From: Saccharibacillus sp. CPCC 101409
Lineage (GTDB): Bacteria > Bacillota > Bacilli > Paenibacillales > Paenibacillaceae
Assembly (NCBI RefSeq): GCF_030518235.1
Contig: NZ_JAULSA010000001.1
Span: 434,001-498,000, forward strand
DNA length: 64,000 nucleotides
Reading direction: 5' to 3'
In this document: piece after piece, positions 19,982-30,496 of the stretch
Position numbering within the stretch: position 1 is the stretch's first letter
How the letters are laid out: each line of letters opens with the position of its first letter
Notes under the pieces: model-generated
What the model saw: the letters and a program-made list of their open reading frames with translations, nothing else
What the model was told of the DNA's origin: nothing
The model's database searches: none
Made by a program: the position numbers and the translations under genes

Positions 19982-20515
19982 TTGGACGATAAAGAGCTGT
20001 TCGAAACCTATAAAGAAGCGGTGTTCCATTACTGCCTGTACATGCTGCGCAGCCGGGCGGACGCCGAAGATATCTGCCAGGAAGTATTCGTCAAAGCGCT
20101 GGTGGCCGACCGGAGCCGGGTGGAGCATATCAAAGCGTGGCTGATGCGCATTGCGGCCAACGAATGCCATTCGATGCTGCGGCGCAAAACGAACGGCCAA
20201 ATGAAAGAAAAGCGGGCGTTCCGGCTGAATCTGCCGCTGCGTCCGCCGCAGTCGGTGGAAAAAACCTACGAAGCGAGCGAAACGTCGGACGAGTTCGAGC
20301 AACTGCTGGGCCGGCTCAAGCCGAAGCTGCGCGAAGCGCTGCTGCTGTATTACATCGCGGACCTCTCGACGGCCGAGACGGCCGAAGCGCTGAACGTCCC
20401 GGTCGGAACCGTGAAATCGAGAATCAGCCGGGGATTGAACATGTTAAAAAAGTTTACGGAAAATCAGCCGGCGCTGCCGGAGAAGGAGGGTGACGTTCAT
20501 GCTTCGAACTGCTGA
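19982..20515 (+). CDS. ECF-type RNA polymerase sigma factor
   Basis: A 177-residue extracytoplasmic-function sigma factor with region 2 (YCLYMLRSRADAEDICQEVF, WLMRIAANECHSMLR) and region 4 (LREALLLYYIADLSTAETAE, VPVGTVKSRISRG). It would redirect RNA polymerase to a stress regulon. The start is TTG at 19982 with GAGGAAGTGA upstream. The last 17 bases overlap the next gene, a DUF4179-type membrane protein that is probably its anti-sigma factor; ECF factors often autoregulate this pair. Confidence 0.9.
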   Translation: MDDKELFETYKEAVFHYCLYMLRSRADAEDICQEVFVKALVADRSRVEHIKAWLMRIAANECHSMLRRKTNGQMKEKRAFRLNLPLRPPQSVEKTYEASETSDEFEQLLGRLKPKLREALLLYYIADLSTAETAEALNVPVGTVKSRISRGLNMLKKFTENQPALPEKEGDVHASNC

Positions 20516-22322
20516 CAGCGAGACGGAGAAAAGACTGCGCGGGCTTCGAAAAGAACGGCCGAATTACGACGCGATGTGGAACCGGATTCGCCTGGAAGCG
20601 GACAAGCGGAATTCGGGCTGGCAGGAACATGTCGCAGAGCCGGAACCCCGCCGTCCCCGTCGAAGATGGGTCGTCCCGGCGGCCTGCGCTTCGCTGGCGC
20701 TGGTTATCGCTTTGACGGCGGCGGTTTCGCGGGATTACTGGGAAAACTGGTCTTCGCAGGCTGTAGCCGCGCCGCTCGGACAATCGATCGGAGCGCAGGC
20801 GGAAGCGGAAGGCATTATTTTGAAGCTGGATCAAGCCGTGCAGGGAACCAACCGGATCAATGTGGAGGAAGCGGAAGAAAAGATGAACCTGAATTTCTCG
20901 CTCAGCGGATTCGGCTCGGAGGATATACGTCAGGCGGCGTTCGACAAGCAGTCGATTACCGATCTCGATACGGGCAAAAAGCTTTCGCTGACGATGGGAG
21001 AGTTCGATACGAACTATGTTCAAAATCTGGATTGGGAGACCGGCCGGACTTTAAGAACCTCTTCGCAGGTAAGGGGGGAATTCAGCGAGCTTGAAGGATT
21101 GCACCGTTATCGGCTGGAGCTTGCGGATTTGTATATGATTCGCCGTACCTCGATTCCGATCGAAGGGAAGCTGGAAGAAGGCGCCGAGTATACCGTAATG
21201 GAGGATCGGGATTTCAAGATCAAGGTTACGGATCTGGAGTGGGATAAGAAGCAGGGATTTTTGAAGATTAAATTCAATTCCAACGGTAACGATCCGACTC
21301 TCGATACGGAAGACGAGACAACTCTGGCAATGGATCGAGGCAGCTCGATTATATTGAAGCTGGGGGATCAAGAGATTCCGGTTGGAACTTCGGCATCTAC
21401 TAACGGGCAAGCCGATATAGAAGCGATGTACAATGTCAGTAAGCTAAGCCCGGATCAATTGGACGACATGACTCTGATCTATAACTATGCCGAGCCTGTC
21501 AGAAAAGTTGGAGGACCGTGGATTATCGACTTCTCTCTCGATTCGTCCCAGGCCGTTATTCAAACCGAGACAGTGCCCATTCTGGACGATTCGGAGCTGA
21601 CCGAACAGACGGGGTGGACGATGAACGAGGCGCAGTTGGATGCTTACGGAGTCCGGATTCCGATCGACCGGAACGCGGACGGTCCGGTCAAGCGTCTGGA
21701 AGACGGCGATATCGTGGCATACGGCAACATCGTACTGACGGACGGCAAAATGCACGTATCCGGCTGGCAGACTTATCCGGTTCCGGGGCTGGTAACTTCC
21801 AGAGGAAGAGAAAACGAAGAAGACAGCCTGGAATTCAACGTAAACAGCCTGGCGGAATGGAACGAAGAATATACCCCCAGGGAAAGCTACGACTTCCGCA
21901 ATCGGCCTTTGAAAGTTCAGCTTACGCACGCGAGGGTTGCGCATCGGGACGACGATCATTGGATCGATGTCGGGATTCCCGGAACGCAGGAACAGGAATT
22001 TTCGGACACGCTGCCGGACGGTACGGTAATCACATACACCGTTCAACGCAAAGGCCCAGATGTACGGGTCGAAATCGATATCCCGGAAGAAGCTTCGATT
22101 TCGCTGTACGAAGGAACGCGCCTGCGCGTGGACGACAAAGATTACGCTTTTGATCCTTATCCGATGGGAGAAGACGAAGGCGGCGTTCGAGACGAAGAAG
22201 GGAACTACAATCGCCTCGACGTTTACCGCGACGTGCCCGAAGGCCGCAAATTCGAACTCAACCTGGGCGCTTACGGCACGATCGATTTGTCGAAGAACGC
22301 CGAAGTCATAATCAGCAAATAA
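20499..22322 (+). CDS. DUF4179-type membrane protein, probable anti-sigma factor
   Basis: A 607-residue type II membrane protein: a cytoplasmic N-terminal segment (about 1-50), one membrane helix (about 52-72, VVPAACASLALVIALTAAV) and a large extracellular part rich in beta strand. The layout fits DUF4179 proteins with DUF5643-like C-terminal repeats, commonly encoded next to ECF sigma factors in Paenibacillaceae and thought to hold the sigma factor at the membrane. The ATG at 20499 is chosen over GTG 20490 because AGAAGGAGGG abuts the GTG. A terminator follows. Confidence 0.82.
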   Translation: MLRTADSETEKRLRGLRKERPNYDAMWNRIRLEADKRNSGWQEHVAEPEPRRPRRRWVVPAACASLALVIALTAAVSRDYWENWSSQAVAAPLGQSIGAQAEAEGIILKLDQAVQGTNRINVEEAEEKMNLNFSLSGFGSEDIRQAAFDKQSITDLDTGKKLSLTMGEFDTNYVQNLDWETGRTLRTSSQVRGEFSELEGLHRYRLELADLYMIRRTSIPIEGKLEEGAEYTVMEDRDFKIKVTDLEWDKKQGFLKIKFNSNGNDPTLDTEDETTLAMDRGSSIILKLGDQEIPVGTSASTNGQADIEAMYNVSKLSPDQLDDMTLIYNYAEPVRKVGGPWIIDFSLDSSQAVIQTETVPILDDSELTEQTGWTMNEAQLDAYGVRIPIDRNADGPVKRLEDGDIVAYGNIVLTDGKMHVSGWQTYPVPGLVTSRGRENEEDSLEFNVNSLAEWNEEYTPRESYDFRNRPLKVQLTHARVAHRDDDHWIDVGIPGTQEQEFSDTLPDGTVITYTVQRKGPDVRVEIDIPEEASISLYEGTRLRVDDKDYAFDPYPMGEDEGGVRDEEGNYNRLDVYRDVPEGRKFELNLGAYGTIDLSKNAEVIISK

Positions 22323-22333
22323 CATTCTCCGCC

Positions 22334-22371
22334 GAGAACGACCGGATTGCGAAACCCGGGCGTTCTTTTTT
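22334..22371 (+). terminator. Terminator after the anti-sigma gene
   Basis: AGAACG and CGTTCT with an inner CCGG/CCGG pair form a hairpin followed by six T. Confidence 0.8.
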
Positions 22372-22409
22372 ACGTAAAGTGGGGTATCCAAAAAAAAGCG
22401 GGTGATCCC

Positions 22410-22748
22410 ATGATCGTGATTCCTCCAATCGCAGCCGGTCTGGTTGCGCTTCAATGGCTGCTCGACCTTATCGTGCTGAAAAACAAAGAGAAAATCTGGC
22501 TGACGGACGGGTTTGGGCCGTATGTCAAGTTCATTGTCGTCACGGCGGTCGCGTTAATCGCCTGTATGATCTTTTTCAAAGAGCCGTACGGCTATGTCTG
22601 GGTCGGAGCGCTGACGACGGCAGTGTTCGGTATCCGGTCCGCGCTCGAACGGAAATATATTCCGGACGCGCATCGGCATGTCGTGTCGCTGTCGCTGATG
22701 GGAGTATGTTTGGCGGTCACTTTGCTGCTCGCTGTCGCTATTTATTAA
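22410..22748 (+). CDS. Small membrane protein, DUF4181-like
   Basis: A 112-residue protein with three to four hydrophobic helices, and the loop IRSALERKYIPDAHRHVVS, which resembles the arginine-rich loop of DUF4181 membrane proteins. Function is unknown. GGTGAT precedes the ATG at 22410; the frame is open upstream to 22347 but that part overlaps a terminator. A terminator follows directly. Confidence 0.65.
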   Translation: MIVIPPIAAGLVALQWLLDLIVLKNKEKIWLTDGFGPYVKFIVVTAVALIACMIFFKEPYGYVWVGALTTAVFGIRSALERKYIPDAHRHVVSLSLMGVCLAVTLLLAVAIY

Positions 22749-22771
22749 CGGAAAACGAATCGCATAACAAC

Positions 22772-22804
22772 CGGCTGCCGGGAATCCCGGCGGCCTTTTT
22801 TTTG
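22772..22804 (+). terminator. Terminator after the small membrane gene
   Basis: CTGCCGGG and CCCGGCGG pair around a short loop, followed by eight T. Confidence 0.85.
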
Positions 22805-22890
22805 TTTTTTGCGCAAACGGGACCCTCTTCGCGGCTTCGCTCGTTTACTATAAGAATTAAGTTCATGGTTAAGTACAATTTTCACATTGA

Positions 22891-22959
22891 AAAAAAGAAA
22901 CGCCTTCGGGAAATCCCATCGTATCCTGCGATACGTACTGTCTCCCGAAGGCGTTTTTT
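22891..22959. terminator. Terminator of the Fsr-like gene
   Basis: AACGCCTTCGGGA (22899-22911) and TCCCGAAGGCGTT pair over a large loop with its own inner stem CGTATC/GATACG. A- and T-runs flank both ends, so it can work in both directions. Confidence 0.8.
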
Positions 22960-22972
22960 GGCTGTGTGTCGA

Positions 22973-24259
22973 TCAGTGTTCCGATCCGTTCTCCTCCGCC
23001 CAGGCGTTCAGCTTCCGGTCGCTCGGCAGCAGGAAAGTCAGTACGCCAAGAAGGGGCAGGAAGCTGCAGAATCGCATGACTTCCGCTACGCCGACCGCGT
23101 CCATCCAATTGCCGAGTACCAGTCCTCCGAGACCGCCCATGCCGAAAGCAAGTCCCGTTACCAGACCGGATACCGCGCCGATCCGGCCGGGAATCAGCAT
23201 CTGCGCGTAGACGACCGAGACCGAGAAGCTCGACAGCAGCACGAATCCGGTCACGGCCAGCAGGATGCCCGTCCACATCAGATTGGCGTAAGGCAGCGCC
23301 AGCGTAAGCGGAGCGGCCAGCAGCATGGAGGCGAACAGGATATTGCGTTTGCCGAACCGGTCGGCAAGCGGACCGCCGAAGAACGTTCCGGCCGCGCCGG
23401 CCGCAAGGAACAGGAACACGTAAATCTGCGCGTCGGCGATGCTGATCGCGAAGACGTCGCGCAGATAGAACGCGTAATAGCTGCCGATCGACGTCACGTA
23501 CCAGGCGCGCACGAATACGAGCAGAAGCAGCAGCGCCATGGCGGAAGCGATGCGTTTGCGAGCTTCGGGACTCATAACTTTTTTGACGGCCGTTTTCTTG
23601 ACCAGAGCGGCCGTTTGCAGCGTGCGCCCGTACCAGCGGGCGATAAAGATCTGGACAATGATGCCCAGCACGGCGACGCCCGTGAACCAGATCGCGCCGA
23701 ACTGGCCGAGCGGGATAAAGATCAGGCGCGTGAGCATCGGAGCGAGCGCCTGGCCGGCATTGCCGCCGACCTGGAAGATCGACTGCGCAAGACCCCGGCG
23801 CGAGCCGGCGGCCATATGCGAGACGCGCGAGCCTTCCGGGTGGAACGCCGCGGAACCCAGGCCGACGAAGACGACCGCGAGAATAACGGCCGCGTAATCC
23901 GAGGCGTAAGCGAGCAGCAGCATGCCGGTCAGCGTGGACGCCATGCCGATCGGCAGCAGCGCGGGCGTAGGCCGCTTGTCGGCGAACAATCCGATCACCG
24001 GCTGCATAATCGACGCGGTAAAGTTGATCGCGAACAGAATCCAGCCGAGCTGGCCGTAGCTGAGGTTCATCGATTCCTGCAGCACCGGCATGATCGCCGG
24101 GATTACGGACTGCATCGAATCGTTGAACAAATGCACGAGGCCGATCGCGAACAGGATACCGTAAACGGTATTTTGCGGGCGTCCCGCGGACTTGGACGGC
24201 TTCGGCGGCTGCGCGCCTTCGGCCGGAATAGCGGTTTTGGTGCCGGGTTTGACGAGCAT
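22973..24259 (-). CDS. MFS efflux transporter, fosmidomycin-resistance (Fsr) type
   Basis: A 428-residue MFS transporter with 12 membrane helices. The start of helix 1 (GLVHLFNDSMQSVIPAIMP) and the HPEGSRVSHMAAG loop are characteristic of the Fsr branch. This branch exports fosmidomycin-like phosphonates in Escherichia coli; other members move different small molecules. It starts at an ATG with GGAGGATT upstream. It lies alone, back to back with the licT gene. Confidence 0.85.
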   Translation of the reverse strand: MLVKPGTKTAIPAEGAQPPKPSKSAGRPQNTVYGILFAIGLVHLFNDSMQSVIPAIMPVLQESMNLSYGQLGWILFAINFTASIMQPVIGLFADKRPTPALLPIGMASTLTGMLLLAYASDYAAVILAVVFVGLGSAAFHPEGSRVSHMAAGSRRGLAQSIFQVGGNAGQALAPMLTRLIFIPLGQFGAIWFTGVAVLGIIVQIFIARWYGRTLQTAALVKKTAVKKVMSPEARKRIASAMALLLLLVFVRAWYVTSIGSYYAFYLRDVFAISIADAQIYVFLFLAAGAAGTFFGGPLADRFGKRNILFASMLLAAPLTLALPYANLMWTGILLAVTGFVLLSSFSVSVVYAQMLIPGRIGAVSGLVTGLAFGMGGLGGLVLGNWMDAVGVAEVMRFCSFLPLLGVLTFLLPSDRKLNAWAEENGSEH

Positions 24260-24399
24260 AATCGGAATCCTCCATGACTGCGGCGGTCGCTGCCGCCGGA
24301 ATGTGTACCATTTTAGGGGAACGATCGCGATCCGGCAAGGTTTTTTGGACGCATCTGTAAGGGAGCCGGTTCGGAACGAACAAAAAGAAAGCCGGGCGG

Positions 24400-24428
24400 T
24401 TGACGCCGCTTTCATCCGGTGTTATGCT
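24400..24428 (+). promoter_or_regulatory. Sigma-A promoter of the licT leader
   Basis: TTGACG (24400-24405), a 17-base spacer and TATGCT (24423-24428). The transcript would start just before the antiterminator site. Confidence 0.7.
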
Positions 24429-24436
24429 TGGCGTGA

Positions 24437-24553
24437 GGCTTGTTACCGGTAATGCGGGCAATACCACGATGAGATCAAGAAACGTACGGGATCGGAATCT
24501 CTTCCTTTCCGCGGTTAGTTGTACGCTTCTTTCATTGCTGGTATTGCCTTTTT
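24437..24553 (+). promoter_or_regulatory. LicT-type RAT site with overlapping terminator, upstream of licT
   Basis: GGCTTGTTACCGGTAATGCG and the following GGCAATACC (24437-24465) match the ribonucleic antiterminator site of the BglG/LicT family. Its 3' side also forms a terminator stem: GGCAATACCA (24457-24466) with TGGTATTGCC (24539-24548) and five T. When LicT binds, the RAT hairpin forms and the terminator cannot. The gene is thus autoregulated. Confidence 0.85.
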
Positions 24554-24578
24554 CTATCCTCAAAAACGGGTGGTCCAT

Positions 24579-25418
24579 GTGATAATCAAACAAATCTTCA
24601 ACAACAATATCGTCAGCACCGTGGACGACAAGAATCAGGAACTGCTGATCCTCGGCCGGGGTATCGGGTTCAATTCGCGGGTAGGCGATGCGGTGGACGA
24701 AAGCCGCGTCGAGAAGATTTTTCGGCTGCAGGACGAAGTCCTGTACGAGAAGTTCAAAGCGACGGTGATGGAAGTCCCGATCGATATTCTCCAGGCGACC
24801 GACGATATCGTCAGCCTGGCGCGCACGCAGCTCAACAAGACGATCAGCGACGGCATCTACGTCTCGCTGTCCGATCATATTCACTTTGCCATGCAGCGGA
24901 TCAAAGACGGCATGCTGGTGCGCAACCCGCTGTCGTGGGAGATCCAGCATTTCTACAAAGCGGAATACGATGTGGCGAAGGAAGCGCTGAACGTGCTCCA
25001 AGCGCGGCTCGGCGTAGCGTTTCCCAAAGAAGAAATCTGCAATATCGCGCTGCATTTCGTCAACGCCGAAGTGAACGACTCGATGAACGACGTGACCCAT
25101 CTGATGCAGCTGCTTCAGGAGATCATGAATATTATCAAGTACCATTACGGCGTCGAATTCGACGAAGACAGCGTGAACTATTTCCGCTTTATCACGCATC
25201 TCAAATACTTCTGCCAGCGCGTCGTGACGCATTCGAGCCACGAAGACGTGGAAGAATATCTGTACGAGATCGTGCGCAAGAATTACCCGGACGCGTTCGC
25301 GTGCATCGGCAAGATCGAGCGGTTTATCCGCAAAAATTACCGGTACGACATGACGCACTCCGAGCAGCTGTATCTGTCCCTGCACCTGGAGCGGCTGATG
25401 AAGACCAAAAAGGCTTGA
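24579..25418 (+). CDS. licT: BglG/LicT family transcription antiterminator
   Basis: A 279-residue RNA-binding antiterminator. The N-terminal CAT domain (about 1-55, with IFNNNIVSTVDDKNQELLILGRGIG) binds RAT RNA; two PRD domains follow, whose His residues (DHIHFAMQR, CNIALHFVNAE) are phosphorylated by PTS proteins to sense sugar. The start is GTG at 24579, which aligns the N terminus with LicT (277 residues). RAT sites lie before this gene and before the PTS gene, so beta-glucosides should switch on both. Confidence 0.92.
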   Translation: MIIKQIFNNNIVSTVDDKNQELLILGRGIGFNSRVGDAVDESRVEKIFRLQDEVLYEKFKATVMEVPIDILQATDDIVSLARTQLNKTISDGIYVSLSDHIHFAMQRIKDGMLVRNPLSWEIQHFYKAEYDVAKEALNVLQARLGVAFPKEEICNIALHFVNAEVNDSMNDVTHLMQLLQEIMNIIKYHYGVEFDEDSVNYFRFITHLKYFCQRVVTHSSHEDVEEYLYEIVRKNYPDAFACIGKIERFIRKNYRYDMTHSEQLYLSLHLERLMKTKKA

Positions 25419-25437
25419 ACCAATTGCATAAGCCAGC

Positions 25438-25517
25438 GGGCTTGTTACTGTTCAATCAGGCAATACCCGAATGAAAGGCGAGGCTTCGGCATCCGTCTGT
25501 TCATTCGGGTATTTTTT
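25438..25517 (+). promoter_or_regulatory. Second LicT-type RAT site with terminator, upstream of the PTS gene
   Basis: GGGCTTGTTACTGTTCAATC and the following AGGCAATACCC (25438-25468) match the RAT consensus. The overlapping terminator pairs ATACCCGAATGA (from 25463) with TCATTCGGGTAT (to 25512), followed by T. It lets LicT control read-through from licT into the transport and hydrolysis genes. Confidence 0.88.
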
Positions 25518-25574
25518 ATGGCCTGAATCAGGTTCAACCCCGCGCCAACATTCGAACAGACAGGAGCAATCCGT

Positions 25575-27521
25575 ATGAACCCTCAGGAAACGGCCAAACA
25601 GATCGTCGAGTCCGTCGGCGGCATCGGCAATATCAACTCGGTGTACCACTGCATCACCCGCCTGCGCTTCGATCTCAAAGACCAGGGCAAAGCCGATCAG
25701 GCCGCGCTCAAGCAGCTCGACAAAGTGATGGGCACCAATATCGCGGGCGACCAATTTCAAGTCATTGTCGGCAGCGACGTGTCCAAAGTCTACGACGCCA
25801 TGACGAAAGAATATCCGGCGCTCAAAGCCGACGCGGCTCCGCCGGCGGCCGGCACGGCCGAAGACAAGAAGAAAGGCAATCCGGTCTCGCGGCTGTTCGA
25901 CTTTATCGCGGGCGTGTTTGCGCCGATCCTGCCGGCGATCGCCGGCGCGGGTCTGATGAAAGGACTGGTCGCCCTGTTCGTGTCGTGGGGCTGGATGACG
26001 GCGGGCACGGACACGTACCTCATCATCTCGGCGATCGGCGACGGCGTGTTCTACTTCCTGCCGGTGCTGATCGCGATCAGCGCCTCGCGCAAATTCGGCG
26101 CCAATCCTTACGTCGGCGTCGCCGTCGTCTCGGCGCTGCTGTATCCGGACCTGATCGCGCTGCTCGGTTCGGGCGAGCCGGTCTCGTTCGTCGGCATCCC
26201 GGTCACGGCCGTCTCGTACGCTTCGTCCGTCATCCCGATCCTGCTGGCGGTGTGGCTGATGTCCTATGTCGAGCGCGGCGTGAACAAGATCATCCCGGCT
26301 TCGCTCAAGCTGCTGCTCGTCCCGCTGATTACGCTGCTGCTGGTCGTTCCGGTCACGCTTATCGTCATCGGACCGCTGGGCACGTTTATCGGCGGCGGAT
26401 TATCCGGCGGCATTAACTGGCTGCTGGCGGAAGGCGGATTGTTCGCGGGCCTGATCCTGGGCGGCGCGATGGCGCTGATCGTCATGACCGGCATGCATTA
26501 CGCGCTCGTCCCGGTGATCCTCAGCAACCTGGCGACGCTCGGCGTCGACAAATTCCTGCCGCTGACGTATATCTCCAATATGGGCCAGGCGGGCGCGACT
26601 TTCGGCGTGTTCCTGCGGGCCAAAGACAAGAAGCTCAAATCCGTCGCGCTGTCCACCAGCGTTACGGCGCTGATGGGCGTAACGGAACCCGCGATGTACG
26701 GCGTGAATATGACGTATAAAAAGCCTTTCCTGGCCGGCATGATCGGCAGCGCCGCCGGCGGCGCGTTCGCGATGGCGTTCGGCGTCAACGCTTACGTGCT
26801 TGCGGGCAACGGCGGTATTCCGGGCCTGCCGGCCCTGATCGGCCCGACCTTTGTCTATGCGCTCGAAGGCCTGGGGATCGCTTTTGTCGTCGCCGCGGTC
26901 GTATCGTTTATCCTGGGCATCAAAGAAGAGATTCCGGTTCCGGAAGTATCCCCCGACGGCAAAAAGATCGTGGCCGCGCCCGCTTCGGGAGCCGTTTCGA
27001 CCGAAAGCGAGCGGCTGCCCGCGGCAAGCGCCGCGCCGGCCGTCGAGGAGCCGGTGAAGATCCCGGCCCGCGACGAAACGATCTATGCGCCGATGACCGG
27101 ACGCGCGATTCCGCTGACGGACGTGAACGACCCGACGTTCGGCGACGAACTGATGGGCAAAGGCATCGCTTTTGTGCCGTCGGAAGGTATTCTGGCTTCG
27201 CCGGTCGACGGCACCGTCATGAACGTATTCAAAACCAAGCACGCGATCGTGGTGCACAGCGTGTCCGGCGCGGAGCTGCTGATCCATGTCGGCATCAACA
27301 CGGTCAAGCTGCGCGGCCAATATTTCGAAGCGCAGGTGCAGGCCGGCGACGTCGTCAAAGCGGGCGATCCGCTGCTGACGTTCGACCTGGCGCGCATCGC
27401 CGAGGAATACGATACGACGACCGCGATGGTCGTAACCAATACCGGCGACTACGCTTCGGTCGAAGCGCTGGAGACCGGCGGCGTGTCGATCTTGAAGCCG
27501 GTGCTGAAAGTCACAATCTGA
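25575..27521 (+). CDS. bglP: PTS beta-glucoside transporter, fused EIIBCA
   Basis: A 648-residue PTS permease that imports and phosphorylates beta-glucosides such as salicin or arbutin. Domains in order: EIIB (about 1-85) with phosphorylated Cys26 in HCITRLRF; EIIC (about 105-460), about ten membrane segments with TEPAMYGVNM; a Pro/Ala/Glu-rich linker; EIIA (about 490-648) with phosphorylated His571 in LLIHVGINTV. Such fusions of B, C and A are normal for BglP. It is directly followed by the phospho-glucosidase (21-base gap) and controlled by the RAT site just upstream. Confidence 0.93.
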   Translation: MNPQETAKQIVESVGGIGNINSVYHCITRLRFDLKDQGKADQAALKQLDKVMGTNIAGDQFQVIVGSDVSKVYDAMTKEYPALKADAAPPAAGTAEDKKKGNPVSRLFDFIAGVFAPILPAIAGAGLMKGLVALFVSWGWMTAGTDTYLIISAIGDGVFYFLPVLIAISASRKFGANPYVGVAVVSALLYPDLIALLGSGEPVSFVGIPVTAVSYASSVIPILLAVWLMSYVERGVNKIIPASLKLLLVPLITLLLVVPVTLIVIGPLGTFIGGGLSGGINWLLAEGGLFAGLILGGAMALIVMTGMHYALVPVILSNLATLGVDKFLPLTYISNMGQAGATFGVFLRAKDKKLKSVALSTSVTALMGVTEPAMYGVNMTYKKPFLAGMIGSAAGGAFAMAFGVNAYVLAGNGGIPGLPALIGPTFVYALEGLGIAFVVAAVVSFILGIKEEIPVPEVSPDGKKIVAAPASGAVSTESERLPAASAAPAVEEPVKIPARDETIYAPMTGRAIPLTDVNDPTFGDELMGKGIAFVPSEGILASPVDGTVMNVFKTKHAIVVHSVSGAELLIHVGINTVKLRGQYFEAQVQAGDVVKAGDPLLTFDLARIAEEYDTTTAMVVTNTGDYASVEALETGGVSILKPVLKVTI

Positions 27522-29078
<1,557 letters not shown>

Positions 29079-29100
29079 ATTGTAGGTTTAGGTATTTAGG

Positions 29101-29138
29101 AAGCGGCTTTCCTCAAGGGATTGAGGAGAGTCGTTTTT
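29101..29138 (+). terminator. Terminator of the beta-glucoside operon
   Basis: CCTCAA and TTGAGG with further pairs outward form a hairpin followed by six T. Confidence 0.8.
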
Positions 29139-29221
29139 TGCTAAGTGCGAAAAATGAGAAAAAATCTCAAAAAATTGATTGAGGATGAAGCCGGTGATAT
29201 GATACCCATGAGGTGAGCGAG

Positions 29222-30496
29222 ATGCTGCTGCAGTTTACATTTAAAAATTATAAGTCGTTCAAAGATGAGACGACGCTTGATATGATCGCTTCTTCGATCA
29301 AAGAGCACGAGTCCGATGTGGCGGTGGATGCCTTCGATGAGCGAGTGTTGAAGGTGGTGGCGATATTTGGAGCGAATGCGAGCGGGAAGAGCAATGTTTT
29401 TAAGGCGTTTGAGTTTATGGTGGAGTATGTGAAAAAATCTCTAGATAAAAGTGAATCTCGTGCTTTAAATGCAGAGCCCTTTGCTTTCAGTGCTCAAAAA
29501 GAAAGCGAACCTTCGTCATTTGAAGTAATATTTAGCGCAGGAACGGATATTTTTCAATATGGATTTACTTTAAGAAGCCGTAAAATACATGAAGAATACT
29601 TATACAAGCGTGACAAAAATACAAAAAAAGAAAATTATTTAATTTTGTTTTATAGAACGGAAAATGGGATTGAAGAGCTATCGCAAGAGCTTAGTTCTGC
29701 AAAAGAGCTTTTGGAGCTTTTAAACGAAGAAGTGCTCACTTTAACCATGCTTTCTAATTTTAAATTCGAAATAACCAAAACGGTGTACCAATGGTTTAAA
29801 CAAATTTCGATCATGGATTATGGAGAAATTCTAAGTGATAGGGAACGAATTCCTTTTAGATCCAGTTCGGAAAATCCGTTGGTGCAAATCTTACTGGATG
29901 TTGAAAAGAAAAAGACATTGGAACAATTCATTCAGGCAATCGACACAGGCATAGAAGGTTTAGATGCGGTAGTCTTTGAAGGGAAAGACGCAGACAATAA
30001 TCAGTATTATGCTATAGTGGCTTCTCATAAAAATATTGACGATGATAAGCTGACCTTTTCTTTTATTAACGACGAATCCAGCGGCACCCGCAAACTGATC
30101 TCCCTTTACGTCTATCTCGAACAAGTTCTCGAAACCGGGGGAGTCCTGTTCGCCGACGAACTCGACGCCAAGCTCCACCCGCTGCTGCTGCGCTACTTGA
30201 TCAATATGTTCCACGATCCGGCGACCAATCCCAACAACGCCCAGCTCATTTTCACGACTCACGATGTGTTCACGCTGGACAAAGACAATTTCCGCCGCGA
30301 TGAAATCTGGTTTGTGGATAAAGACGAGCGAGGCGTATCCGACCTGTACTCGCTCGCCGAATACAAGCAGGAGAACGGCATGAAGACGCGCAACGACGCC
30401 AGCTACGGCAAAGACTACATCCTGGGCAAATACAACGCTATTCCGAACTTGAAAAAGCTGACGGACGACGGCGAGGCTGTACGTCATGGCGAATAG
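29222..30496 (+). CDS. RloA-like AAA ATPase (AAA15 family)
   Basis: A 424-residue SMC/ABC-like ATPase. It begins FTFKNYKSFKDETTLDM, the usual start of the AAA15 group, with Walker A FGANASGKS (about 49-57), a signature DESSGTRK (about 282-290), Walker B GVLFADELDAKLHP and an H-loop TTHDVF. With an RloB partner such proteins are seen as accessory genes near restriction systems and abortive-infection loci (RloA/RloB, AbiL-like). AGGTGAG before the ATG at 29222 fixes the start. Base composition is mixed: the first two thirds are AT-rich, the last 430 bases GC-rich like the host. Confidence 0.82.
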   Translation: MLLQFTFKNYKSFKDETTLDMIASSIKEHESDVAVDAFDERVLKVVAIFGANASGKSNVFKAFEFMVEYVKKSLDKSESRALNAEPFAFSAQKESEPSSFEVIFSAGTDIFQYGFTLRSRKIHEEYLYKRDKNTKKENYLILFYRTENGIEELSQELSSAKELLELLNEEVLTLTMLSNFKFEITKTVYQWFKQISIMDYGEILSDRERIPFRSSSENPLVQILLDVEKKKTLEQFIQAIDTGIEGLDAVVFEGKDADNNQYYAIVASHKNIDDDKLTFSFINDESSGTRKLISLYVYLEQVLETGGVLFADELDAKLHPLLLRYLINMFHDPATNPNNAQLIFTTHDVFTLDKDNFRRDEIWFVDKDERGVSDLYSLAEYKQENGMKTRNDASYGKDYILGKYNAIPNLKKLTDDGEAVRHGE

